A stretch of DNA of 64,000 nt from Hymenobacter sublimis (GTDB taxonomy: Bacteria; Bacteroidota; Bacteroidia; Cytophagales; Hymenobacteraceae): the NCBI RefSeq assembly GCF_023101345.1, contig NZ_CP095848.1, positions 1,487,501 through 1,551,500 on the forward strand, read 5' to 3'. Below, piece after piece: positions 42,742 through 50,500 of the stretch. Position numbers and translations under genes: made by a program. The first letter of the stretch is position 1. Each line of letters starts with the position of its first letter. The notes under the pieces were generated by a model, which ran no database searches, had not been told where the DNA came from, and saw only the letters and a program-made list of their open reading frames with translations.

Positions 42742-43122
42742 ATGATTGATGGAAAACCATACTTTACACTACACGATGAAACCGCATGTTTGATAGATGA
42801 CTTCTCTGATTACGCTATAACGACTACTGGTAAGGTCTACAGCATTAGATATAAGCGTTTCATTAAGCCTCAGCTTAATAGCAATGGTTACCTTCAAGTA
42901 GGTCTATTCAAAGACAATAAGAGAATAAAGAAGCTATTGCATAGGCTACTAGCAGAACACTTCATTACCAATCCAGATAATCTACCTCAAGTGGATCATA
43001 TCAACAGAGTAAGAAGTGATTACAGTTTAAGTAATCTAAGATGGGTGTCCATACAGGGCAATTCAAGCAATAGGGGTATACTATATTGTTGTTCCGAATG
43101 CGGGAGACATAAAATGATGTGA
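42742..43122 (+). CDS. HNH homing endonuclease, C-terminally truncated
   Basis: 126 residues: NUMOD4-like start (YAITTTGKVYSIRYKRFIKPQLNSNGY), then an HNH_3 core with LLHRLLAEHF, QVDHINRVRSDYSLSNLRWV. The protein stops at GILYCCSECGRHKMM with no AP2 DNA-binding domain, unlike its paralogue at 46616 which continues from the same point. It may still cut DNA but looks like a decaying copy. Free-standing, in the replication region. Confidence 0.78.
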   Translation: MIDGKPYFTLHDETACLIDDFSDYAITTTGKVYSIRYKRFIKPQLNSNGYLQVGLFKDNKRIKKLLHRLLAEHFITNPDNLPQVDHINRVRSDYSLSNLRWVSIQGNSSNRGILYCCSECGRHKMM

Positions 43123-43124
43123 AT

Positions 43125-43155
43125 AAAAAAGGAGTCCTTTAAGGACTCCTTTTTT
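43125..43155. terminator. Convergent terminator
   Basis: AAAAAAGGAGTCCTT (43125-43139) pairs with AAGGACTCCTTTTTT (43141-43155) around one central base; serves the HNH gene on plus and the 43179 gene on minus. Confidence 0.85.
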
Positions 43156-43178
43156 GCTTACCAGTGGAGCTGGTTGAT

Positions 43179-43415
43179 CTATGCTTCCGCGTTGGCGTTC
43201 TTACGTGGTCTGCCAGCTTTCCTAGCACCTTCTTTCACTTCGCGTGGTTTACGCTCCCGCTTCACTGGCTGGTAGTCATCAGATAATAGTTCAGCAAATT
43301 CATCCATAGCCAACGCGATTTTATTAAATGCCTTTTTCAAAGCGGTTAGTTGAGCATCATTCTTTTCAGCGTTCTGAAGAATTTGCTGCAATTGATTCAG
43401 ATCAGGAGTTGCCAT
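43179..43415 (-). CDS. Small helical protein with AT-hook-like tail
   Basis: 78 residues. Residues 1-45 are helical (LNQLQQILQNAEKNDAQLTALKKAFNKIALAMDEFAEL); the basic tail EGARKAGRPRKNANAEA contains GRPRK, the core of an AT-hook that grips the minor groove of AT-rich DNA. It may be a small nucleoid-type or regulatory protein. TGTGAGAATA lies 17 bp upstream of the start codon (43432-43441), so that motif may control it. Confidence 0.6.
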   Translation of the reverse strand: MATPDLNQLQQILQNAEKNDAQLTALKKAFNKIALAMDEFAELLSDDYQPVKRERKPREVKEGARKAGRPRKNANAEA

Positions 43416-43582
43416 GTCTTTATAGATTGGTTGTGAGAATATATTTACGCAAGTATAGTAGAATAGATGTGAAACAAAAAAGCCTGACAGGAATTTGTGT
43501 GGATTCGTGTCAAGCTTCGTTGTAAAAAAAAATTAACATTTAAAGAATGAAAGTACTAATCAGTATCTTCTAGATTATATAT

Positions 43583-43984
43583 CTACTTTACTTGTCCTGT
43601 TTTTGTCAGAATAGATTGTCTTAACTCCTGAGCTTCATTCTTTGGTTCAGAAGCCAACAGGTTATTAATCTTGTCCTGCCTATACAGCGTGTGTAGCTTC
43701 GTTCTAGATAACATGTAAGTAAGATGTAGTTGCCTACCTGTAGGTGTAACTTGAAAGCTAAAATTGCCTTTCTCACTGTGTCCAGTATCATTAAATTCTT
43801 CTAGATAGTTACTTAACTCTTCACCAAGCAAATTTGCATTAAAGATTAGGTGAATATAGTTAGCATCAGATGTGCTATAGTAATCACTACTCAGTAAGCT
43901 TGATTCACTGGTAGCTATAGCTCTAAAGTCTTTGATAGATAGTTGATTGTCGTTCTTTGGTTTTGGTGATTTCAGTTTTAACAT
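43583..43984 (-). CDS. Uncharacterised protein of the replication region
   Basis: 133 residues from the ATG at 43984 (MLKLKSPKPKNDNQLSIKDFRAI), 4 bp after the HNH-AP2 stop. Middle region ANYIHLIFNANLLGEELSNYLEEFND is helical and the end is charged. A longer frame to 44062 would overlap the HNH gene and is not needed. No family recognised. Confidence 0.5.
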   Translation of the reverse strand: MLKLKSPKPKNDNQLSIKDFRAIATSESSLLSSDYYSTSDANYIHLIFNANLLGEELSNYLEEFNDTGHSEKGNFSFQVTPTGRQLHLTYMLSRTKLHTLYRQDKINNLLASEPKNEAQELRQSILTKTGQVK

Positions 43985-43988
43985 ATAA

Positions 43989-44555
43989 TTAGATGAATTT
44001 TGGTTTTGTAAAGGTTGGGATAGCTGTAATGGTAGCAGTAGAGAAATTAGGCTTTCTACCAACTGTTACAGCGTAACGATCATAGGCTTTTGCAGCCTCT
44101 ATTTCATCAACGTGATAGGCTATGTTAACATCTTTATTATTAATAGTGATGCGTGATTTCCATTTACCTTGCTTCTTGCACCATGTTACACCAACGTATT
44201 TTGAAGCTGAGTTATCTTGTTGAATGCTATTCCTAGTATTCTCACTGGCAGTGACATAGCGTAAATTCTCAATTCTATTATCTGTGCGTACTCTGTTGAT
44301 ATGATCCACATACAAACCAGTGCTTTCTCCTAGAAAGGCTCTAGCAATAATTGAGTGTAGATTATACGTTTTTGATTTACCTATTTTGTCTCTTAGGTTC
44401 ACTACCTTATAACCTCTGCCATTTATTGCATTTTGGATCAGAAAACGGTTAAGATAGTCTGAGTAGATTCTACCATCAGCATAGAATGTGTATGCTGGAA
44501 ATTCGGGTAAAGTAGCAGTAGTTACTTCTGTGTTTTGTTGTTCATAAGTTGACAT
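43989..44555 (-). CDS. HNH-AP2 homing endonuclease
   Basis: 188 residues. FYADGRIYSDYLNRFLIQNAINGRGYK is NUMOD4-like; YNLHSIIARAF and YVDHINRVRTDNRIENLRYVTASEN carry the HNH core; KYVGVTWCKKQGKWKSRITINNKDVNI is an AP2 DNA-binding domain. A stand-alone homing nuclease, one of three in this region. The 22-bp motif at 44618 lies upstream of its start. Confidence 0.85.
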   Translation of the reverse strand: MSTYEQQNTEVTTATLPEFPAYTFYADGRIYSDYLNRFLIQNAINGRGYKVVNLRDKIGKSKTYNLHSIIARAFLGESTGLYVDHINRVRTDNRIENLRYVTASENTRNSIQQDNSASKYVGVTWCKKQGKWKSRITINNKDVNIAYHVDEIEAAKAYDRYAVTVGRKPNFSTATITAIPTFTKPKFI

Positions 44556-44617
44556 TTTAAATAATTAGTTTTTATAGTACTCTTGCTGGCTACAGCTTCT
44601 TTATCATGATATAAATC

Positions 44618-44639
44618 ATTTAATGTATATATACTAAAT
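44618..44639 (-). promoter_or_regulatory. 22-bp repeated AT-rich operator candidate, copy 1
   Basis: ATTTAATGTATATATACTAA plus AT, exactly repeated at 46272-46293. Imperfect palindrome (9 of 11 pairs) upstream of the HNH-AP2 gene. Confidence 0.6.
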
Positions 44640-44672
44640 CACATCTCCCTTTTGCGTTTTTGGTAAAATAGT

Positions 44673-46007
44673 TTAGATATTTTCTATGGCTACCGATGGT
44701 GTTAATCCACGTAAGCCAAAGTGGTAGAGAATTAGATCACGTACTTCATCCTGATCAACAGCTTTGCACATCACACTATCATGTATTGTCAAGCTGAAAA
44801 ACATATGCTTATACTTTGCAGCTAGTGAGGCTATCACACCATCTATTATAATTTCTGACTCAGCACGTTGCATATCAATGCTGAGTTGTTCAAAGTTCTT
44901 ACGCTTGTAGTTGGTGATGAACTCACCAACAGAGGGATAGAGCTGGTTGAATGTCTTCCATTCAGTATAGTTATCAGCATACTTGTTTTCACCATAGTAT
45001 ACACTCTTGAATAGGTTTTGCTTGAATGCTGATCTATCCAGATCAGGAGTATTGAATGCAGCCATAAGCGTAGTGTATAGCGTTCCTTGCTCACACTCCT
45101 TTATATAGGCTACCATATCCGCTGGCATGGTGCTACGCTGGTACTTCTCAAGTAGCAGAATGCACATGATCAATGGTTGACTATTCTTTACATCCACGTT
45201 CACGAGTGGTTCACCGCTGGCTAAGTAGAGGAACCTTCTAACTCGCTTGCTCAGGTTGGCAATGTTATGGTGTACACGCTTGCCGGTGGTATCACGGTTG
45301 ATCCTGAAGCTACCAGTGCTGATAGCCATGATAGAGGCTACATCTTTATTGTACTTGTTGAGTGCCTTCTTTCTAGCAGCCTCAATAGATAGCTTCTCTT
45401 TCTTAGTGGCTTTAGCTGGTACGGTGTAGTTGCTATCCAACGCTGTTTCAATCAGGTACTCAAAGGCAGCAGTAGCATCTACCTTAATCTCATGCAGGTT
45501 ATAGTTCAGGAAAGCATGTTGTGGTAATGACATGTCTAGTTGATCATTATAGCGCTTACGAAGCGTTTTTAAGCGCTGTGTAAAGACTTCATCCACAATA
45601 CCTACATCTACTGCTTTAATATCCCTGAAGTCCTCAGTGAGCCTAAAACCTGTGCTTTTTTGACCAATGATATAGGAGTTATCTGATTCAATAACATGGT
45701 GATCCAACCAGAATTGAATGATAGTATCTGCTTTGCGCTTGCTTACATATTCGCGCAATGTTTTAAGCCTCACTGGAATGAAATCATAATCTGAATATTT
45801 TCTATTCAGTACACGAGTCATGTAGAGGTGATGTAACAGGTAGTTGTACTTATCTACATGCTTTTGTTCCTTTTTATCTAGCAATGATCTAGTGTTTAAT
45901 CCACTAGGAATATACAATCGTTGCTCAGTATGTTTTTTGCTGTTGTTGTATCTTTTTTCGGTTGTATCTAAAACTTTTTCTAAGTCAGATATATAAGTAG
46001 TTGACAT
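44673..46007 (-). CDS. PolA-like palm-domain protein
   Basis: 444 residues. The C-terminal half resembles DNA polymerase family A: motif A region VNVDVKNSQPLIM with D272, a motif B-like KQNLFKSVYYGENK (329-342), the QRAESEIIIDGVIASL helix (about 380-395) and motif C LTIHDSV with H409-D410. The first 270 residues lack an exonuclease domain and contain a possible winged-helix around 80-125 (LKTLREYVSKRKADTIIQFW). Length is half that of PolI. It could be a polymerase or primase working with the Rep_3 initiator; catalytic competence is not shown, since D272 lies four residues before SQ instead of two. Confidence 0.5.
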   Translation of the reverse strand: MSTTYISDLEKVLDTTEKRYNNSKKHTEQRLYIPSGLNTRSLLDKKEQKHVDKYNYLLHHLYMTRVLNRKYSDYDFIPVRLKTLREYVSKRKADTIIQFWLDHHVIESDNSYIIGQKSTGFRLTEDFRDIKAVDVGIVDEVFTQRLKTLRKRYNDQLDMSLPQHAFLNYNLHEIKVDATAAFEYLIETALDSNYTVPAKATKKEKLSIEAARKKALNKYNKDVASIMAISTGSFRINRDTTGKRVHHNIANLSKRVRRFLYLASGEPLVNVDVKNSQPLIMCILLLEKYQRSTMPADMVAYIKECEQGTLYTTLMAAFNTPDLDRSAFKQNLFKSVYYGENKYADNYTEWKTFNQLYPSVGEFITNYKRKNFEQLSIDMQRAESEIIIDGVIASLAAKYKHMFFSLTIHDSVMCKAVDQDEVRDLILYHFGLRGLTPSVAIENI

Positions 46008-46060
46008 TATACAATAATTGGTTTTAAGGAGAGGTAGTTGGTAGCTGCCTCTTTTTTTTT

Positions 46061-46258
46061 TTATTTCTTGATCACAGATTCATATTCCGCATTAATAAGG
46101 CGTGAAAGGATAGAAGACATTACTCCTTTGCTGCTACCAGTAGTAGAGAAGTGTTGAACAAGTGCATGAAGCTTGTCTTTGTCTTCAGGAGTAATGTTGA
46201 CTGTTTTCCAATCGTATTGGTACTTGGAAGGATTGTAAGATGATGTGGTGGTAGTCAT
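46061..46258 (-). CDS. Small putative DNA-binding protein
   Basis: 65 residues, YNPSKYQYDWKTVNITPEDKDKLHALVQHFSTTGSSKGVMSSILSRLINAEYE. The WKTVNITPEDKDKLHAL strand-helix arrangement followed by a helix is reminiscent of ribbon-helix-helix regulators. It starts 14 bp from the second 22-bp operator (46272-46293), as expected of an autoregulator, and precedes the PolA-like gene on the same strand. Confidence 0.55.
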   Translation of the reverse strand: MTTTTSSYNPSKYQYDWKTVNITPEDKDKLHALVQHFSTTGSSKGVMSSILSRLINAEYESVIKK

Positions 46259-46615
46259 AATAAGATTTGTTATTTAATGTATATATACTAAATGGTCTTC
46301 TTTGTTGATGATTTCTAGTAATTAATTTAAAGATTATTCATTTATTATCATCCTCTCTCTCTCCCTCTGGTACGAGAGAGGATAGGATATGTGGGAAAGG
46401 TTATTGATTATTATGGGTTGGTATTGGGTTATTGGGTAATAAGGTAGATATGTTATATGATGGTACATTTTACGTGTTAGAATGGGTTATTGGTTATAAA
46501 GTGTATTGTGTTATATGATGGTACACTTTTCACTATTCATCTCCATTATTCATCATTCATATCATTATTAAAACAAAAAAGGTTTCTCTTCTATAAAAAG
46601 AAAAGAGAAGCCACT
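46259..46615. other. Gene-free stretch with direct and inverted repeats
   Basis: 357 bases without a convincing gene. It contains the operator copy at 46272-46293, an inverted repeat TCCTCTCT...AGAGAGGA (46351-46382), several GGGTTATTGG words, and a 17-bp direct repeat TGTTATATGATGGTACA at 46451-46467 and 46509-46525. It separates the minus-strand replication genes from the plus-strand genes. Confidence 0.55.
46272..46293 (-). promoter_or_regulatory. 22-bp repeated AT-rich operator candidate, copy 2
   Basis: Exact copy of 44618-44639; 14 bp upstream of the start at 46258. Confidence 0.6.
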
Positions 46616-47146
46616 ATGAAAGATCAAAACAATTATTTCACACTTAACAATGAACAAGCTTGTGTAATACCAAACACTGATTCACAATATGCTGTAACTG
46701 AATCAGGATGTGTGTATAGCATTAGATATAAGCGCATTTTAAAGCAGTATACCAATGCCAACGGCTACCAAGCTATAAACTTACCAATAGGTACTAAAAG
46801 GATACACAGCTTGGTTGGTGAATGCTTCGTAGCTAATCCTGATCAAAAGCCTTTTATAGATCACATTGATCGTAATAAGGGAAATAATAATTACCGTAAT
46901 CTGAGATGGGTTACGAATGAAGAAAATAATAAAAATAGAGGGTTAAGAAGCACGTCTAAGACTGGTTACATTGGTGTGCGTTATAAGTCTGGAAGTGAGA
47001 AGTATGAAGCTAGAATCTCTCACAATAAGAAGCAACTTCAAATAGGTAGTTACAGTGTAGCAGAAGATGCAGCAAGAGCTTATGATCAAAAGGCAATTGA
47101 ATACGGGTATGCAGTTCTAAACTTTCCTGATGACATTAATAAATAG
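46616..47146 (+). CDS. HNH-AP2 homing endonuclease
   Basis: 176 residues from the ATG at 46616. Order is NUMOD4-like (YAVTESGCVYSIRYKRILKQY), HNH (IHSLVGECFVANPDQKPFIDHIDRNKGNNNYRNLRWV) and AP2 (KTGYIGVRYKSGSEKYEARISHN). It is the full-length paralogue of the truncated gene at 42742. Longer frame upstream to 46490 shows no homology to the family. Confidence 0.85.
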   Translation: MKDQNNYFTLNNEQACVIPNTDSQYAVTESGCVYSIRYKRILKQYTNANGYQAINLPIGTKRIHSLVGECFVANPDQKPFIDHIDRNKGNNNYRNLRWVTNEENNKNRGLRSTSKTGYIGVRYKSGSEKYEARISHNKKQLQIGSYSVAEDAARAYDQKAIEYGYAVLNFPDDINK

Positions 47147-47641
47147 TAGAAAGACACACTCTACTATGCTCTACTTACTCATATTAATGCTTCTGTTGCC
47201 ACCATACCATTCCTATAAGGCAAAGCATCATGCCTATCACTACTATCAGCAGAAGCAAAGAAAAGCAGCAAGAAACAGGTGTAATGATTGTCATGGTAGC
47301 AGACAATCAATGTATAATATCACGAAATAAAATAGATAGAAAAGTTTTGAAGATAATGTTAGCGTATACAGCAGCATATAATAACTAATATTATAGCAGC
47401 CATGAGTATAGGCTGTAATACACAAAATATATTCCTCACTAATTTGATGCTAACGCCAGTGCAGTAACGTTTTGCTTATAAGGGTGTGGAGTAAACTTGT
47501 TTAGTGTGTTGTGTAGACCCGATATGAAAATATAACTTTTTGCATAAGTTGTAACTTTTTTAATTATTTAAGTTAAATATAGGTTTTGATATGCTTTATT
47601 TTTATATTAATAATGATAGATGAATAAATGCAAAATCAGTC
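47147..47641. other. Mostly gene-free stretch upstream of cargo island 1
   Basis: About 500 AT-rich bases. The only coding candidate is the short peptide gene at 47166-47330. The rest has a few weak inverted repeats and, near 47570-47640, a very AT-rich stretch that could hold the promoter of the 47642 gene; I cannot place it. Confidence 0.4.
47166..47330 (+). CDS. Possible small secreted peptide with CxxCH motif
   Basis: 54 residues from the ATG at 47166: hydrophobic start MLYLLILMLLLPPYHSY, then His- and Lys-rich, with CNDCH near residue 40, the c-type heme-attachment pattern. The frame could also start at 47130 inside the HNH gene. No homology recognised; a chance ORF is a real possibility. 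Confidence 0.3.
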   Translation: MLYLLILMLLLPPYHSYKAKHHAYHYYQQKQRKAARNRCNDCHGSRQSMYNITK

Positions 47642-48301
47642 ATGAGAAATCTGCATAGTACGTGGTGTGTTACGTTGGCGCTCGGCTGTACAATTGTTCT
47701 GCTTTCGCCACGTACGGCTTTATGCCAGCAGCAGGGACAAGTTAAAGAGCAGCACATACCGCCCCAAATGCAGCAGGATCAAACATATGAGAGGCAAATG
47801 CAACAGCTCCAGCAAATGCAACATAAACACATGCATGAGCGGCAAATAGAGCAGCATACGCAAAAAGAACAACTTCAAGAGCAGTTGCTATATCTAAAGA
47901 AGGTGCATGCTGCTTATGGGCTATTTGAAGATCTTCCCATTCCTAAATCACCTAAAGGTGTTAAGGATGGGACGATAGTAGTTAGTTCTCCATATCCAAA
48001 AGGATTCATAGCTGGTACTCTACCTGGTACAATACCTCAACCCATTGGCAAGGTGCCTTCTTCAGAATCGTTAATCTCAGGGCTTTCCAATGATGAAATG
48101 TTAGAAAAAATTGTTGATTATATAGTATCTCATAGTGAGGGTGATAAGAATAGAAGCAAAATTAGGGCTTCTTACTTGAAAAAAGAGAAAAGTAGATTGG
48201 AAAATGAGTATGGCGCGTCAATTTATGTTAATAATGACAGGAGGAAACAAATAATTAAAATTTATAGAGCGCAAATGATTAGTGATTATAAAATAATGTA
48301 A
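47642..48301 (+). CDS. Secreted Gln/Met-rich protein, cargo island 1
   Basis: 219 residues. A signal peptide (MRNLHSTWCVTLALGCTIVLLSPRTALCQ) precedes a coiled-coil stretch very rich in Q and M (QMQQLQQMQHKHMHERQIEQHTQ), then a folded-looking part with EMLEKIVDYIVSHSEGD. The His/Met-rich region could bind metal, a guess only. It is 3 bp from the next gene, so the two are co-expressed. No phage structural role seen. Confidence 0.65.
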   Translation: MRNLHSTWCVTLALGCTIVLLSPRTALCQQQGQVKEQHIPPQMQQDQTYERQMQQLQQMQHKHMHERQIEQHTQKEQLQEQLLYLKKVHAAYGLFEDLPIPKSPKGVKDGTIVVSSPYPKGFIAGTLPGTIPQPIGKVPSSESLISGLSNDEMLEKIVDYIVSHSEGDKNRSKIRASYLKKEKSRLENEYGASIYVNNDRRKQIIKIYRAQMISDYKIM

Positions 48302-48304
48302 GAT

Positions 48305-48961
48305 ATGAAGCGATCAATATTAGGTTTGCTGGTTGCTTTCTGTGCTTTACTAAGTCTTGGTTCTTTTCAGTCTAGTAAAACTGCAAAAAATCATGATGAC
48401 TTAATAGAGCAAATGATTGACGGTACTCAAGTTCAAGATTCTGCATTAAAAAAGCAGAATTACACCCTGAGTGGAAAAAATGATGAATATCTTTTAAAAT
48501 TGTATAATGAAAAATATATTGAATACGAAATGAATGTTTTAGAGCTAAACAAAAGAGCTTTTAATTGGCAACATGCCTCATCAATAATAATATTTATAAT
48601 TTCTGTGTTAATTACTTTGTTTGGTCTCATTTTCTCTGCTATTCACTTCTTAATTACCACTAAAAATATATCATTATCTAGTGCAAGTCAACAGGATATG
48701 ACCAAAATGATCACAAATACATCTTCTGCTAATACGGTTACGGGTACAAACGATCTCGTTGATCAACTTGATTCTAGTGTAAAGAATAAGGATGAGGCTG
48801 ATAAAAAGGTAAAGGATACTGGTAGCGGTGTGACAAGTATTGAAGTGTCGGCTACAGGAATCAAAATGTCGTCTTCAATACTTGGTGTTATTATATTAAT
48901 TATATCTCTGCTGTTCTTTTTTATGTATGTCAAATTCGTTTATCCTATCAATAAAATTTAG
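48305..48961 (+). CDS. Membrane protein, cargo island 1
   Basis: 218 residues. A cleavable or anchoring N-terminal segment (MKRSILGLLVAFCALLSLGS), then membrane segments at about 98-122 (SSIIIFIISVLITLFGLIFSAIHF) and at the end (SSSILGVIILIISLLFFFMYVKFVY). The loop between contains Asp/Lys-rich sequence. No family recognised. With its secreted neighbour it could form an envelope complex. Confidence 0.65.
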   Translation: MKRSILGLLVAFCALLSLGSFQSSKTAKNHDDLIEQMIDGTQVQDSALKKQNYTLSGKNDEYLLKLYNEKYIEYEMNVLELNKRAFNWQHASSIIIFIISVLITLFGLIFSAIHFLITTKNISLSSASQQDMTKMITNTSSANTVTGTNDLVDQLDSSVKNKDEADKKVKDTGSGVTSIEVSATGIKMSSSILGVIILIISLLFFFMYVKFVYPINKI

Positions 48962-49076
48962 TAGTAATTTAATTTTAAAATAATTTGCCTATGAAAAATG
49001 AGTATAGGAATGCCCCTCGTTTACTTACTTGGCAAGTAGGTAAAGGCAGTTGATCTCTAAACAAAAAGACAACATT

Positions 49077-49355
49077 ATGAATAACAGAGAGGAGTTGAGG
49101 AAGATAATGGCTCTATACTGTCCATATGCCTACTATGATATTAAACTGTCGTTAGGTATTAAAGATCGTTATGTGCCTGCGAATTTTAAACACAGCTTTG
49201 CTGATGATGTATGTAATAAATGGGAGGACATCAATTGTACCGAAATACACAATGACATGTTTGATCCTCTCAAAACAGGAGAACTAGTGATGGAGAGGAT
49301 ATACGAAGCCGGCTATAGCGATGAAGACGATGACAAAGACGATGAGTTGGTATAA
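49077..49355 (+). CDS. Small acidic protein, cargo island 1
   Basis: 92 residues from the ATG at 49077 (MNNREELRKIMALYCPYAYYDIKLSLG); the tail EDDDKDDELV is strongly acidic. Cytoplasmic, no family recognised. The end overlaps the beta-barrel gene by 35 bp. Confidence 0.6.
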   Translation: MNNREELRKIMALYCPYAYYDIKLSLGIKDRYVPANFKHSFADDVCNKWEDINCTEIHNDMFDPLKTGELVMERIYEAGYSDEDDDKDDELV

Positions 49356-50202
49356 CACTCTACTTTTGGGATTGATGCTGTCGGCAAGCGTACCAGTATT
49401 AGGGCAAGACTTTGTTCGTATCGGTGCAGGTGGAGATTTTAAGGAAAGTAGGTTCATTCAGACCTTTTCCTTTGACTTCAATAGGACTGAAAAGGTTGAT
49501 GAGAAAGCGGGTAGATATATATTGTATAGCAGAAGTGGATTCTATATCACTCCTAGTTCTGATGTTAATATTGGGGAAGGAGTAACCGCTTCCGAAAATA
49601 ATATACTTGTACAGCTTTATTTAGGTAAAGCTTTCTTTGGCGATAAGGTCAAGAGTAACGATGGATTTGGCGTATCTCAACTGAATAAAGCTTTTGAACT
49701 AAACCCGGTAGTAAACGCTGACAAAAACTTTGACCAGATGCTTTACTATGGTCAAGCCAAGTTTCTACTTAACCGCATCAGCGCCCGCTATACTAGTGGA
49801 CCAGATACGTTCCTGCTAGCAGATAATAGCTTCTCTATCGGTCCTTTTTTCAATCTAGGGCACCGACGTACCAGAGTAGAGGTAAACGGTGATCAAGAGA
49901 TAAGCGGGAATGCTTACGCGACTGGTGGTTTGCTAGGAGAGTGGAAGAAGCGGATCAGAAAGAAGACGGTGAAGAATGGTGTAGTTGATGATTGGTTTCT
50001 CCGATTGTCGGGCAACTACTATTATGTTGTTTCAGACTCACGTAATCTTACTGGCGAAGACTTTGCGGGTATAGCAAAAGCATCCATTGACAAACGAATT
50101 GGTAAAAGGATATTCCTCGGCTTATCTTACAGGTATGGGAACGACAATCCGAAATATGTAACTGTTCACACTCTAGATTTAGGTATTAAGGTTACCTATT
50201 AA
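49321..50202 (+). CDS. Putative outer-membrane beta-barrel protein, cargo island 1
   Basis: 293 residues. Signal peptide MKTMTKTMSWYNTLLLGLMLSASVPVLGQ with cleavage near AxxQ; the rest alternates polar and aromatic residues in strand-like runs (FLRLSGNYYYVVSD, RIFLGLSYRYGNDN), ending in HTLDLGIKVTY, the aromatic C-terminus expected of BamA-inserted barrels. Phage-borne outer-membrane proteins can change receptors or block superinfection. The start at 49342 is an alternative but lacks the positive n-region. Confidence 0.65.
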   Translation: MKTMTKTMSWYNTLLLGLMLSASVPVLGQDFVRIGAGGDFKESRFIQTFSFDFNRTEKVDEKAGRYILYSRSGFYITPSSDVNIGEGVTASENNILVQLYLGKAFFGDKVKSNDGFGVSQLNKAFELNPVVNADKNFDQMLYYGQAKFLLNRISARYTSGPDTFLLADNSFSIGPFFNLGHRRTRVEVNGDQEISGNAYATGGLLGEWKKRIRKKTVKNGVVDDWFLRLSGNYYYVVSDSRNLTGEDFAGIAKASIDKRIGKRIFLGLSYRYGNDNPKYVTVHTLDLGIKVTY

Positions 50203-50222
50203 ACTTATTAAACGCCATTTAT

Positions 50223-50260
50223 AAAGCCCCTGACCTTTTTAGAAGGTCAGGGGCTTTCTT
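50223..50260 (+). terminator. Terminator of cargo island 1
   Basis: 15-bp perfect arms AAAGCCCCTGACCTT (50223-50237) and complement (50243-50257). It isolates the cargo from the terminase operon. Confidence 0.88.
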
Positions 50261-50317
50261 TGCTCTCTAGTATCAATATATAGTGTATAGAGCCATAGAG
50301 CTAAAATTAATGTTATT

Positions 50318-50500
50318 ATGAATAGTTATGAATTAATCCAGCAGCACAAGATTACTGCTGATTATACCCTTGATTTTATACAGCAGCTAGTAAGAGATCA
50401 TACAGAAGGTTTAATTAGCTCAGATGATTTTGTGTCATCTGTTAGATCTTATACTCGTAAATATAAAATTGAGAATTTATTTAAAAATAATCCTGAATAA
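50318..50500 (+). CDS. Small protein before the terminase
   Basis: 60 residues, all-helical by pattern (ELIQQHKITADYTLDFIQQLVRDH). Its stop TAA is immediately followed by the ATG of the small terminase, so the genes are coupled. No family recognised; it may be a packaging or regulatory accessory. Confidence 0.55.
   Translation: MNSYELIQQHKITADYTLDFIQQLVRDHTEGLISSDDFVSSVRSYTRKYKIENLFKNNPE

Noticed and set aside
46024..46060. Hairpin with T11 on the plus strand before the 46061 gene
   Set aside because: Orientation would end a plus-strand transcript, but no plus-strand gene is upstream; could be antisense, not supported.
46490..46615. Upstream extension of the HNH-AP2 gene
   Set aside because: The 42 extra codons are AT-rich and unlike the family; the ATG at 46616 matches the paralogue start.
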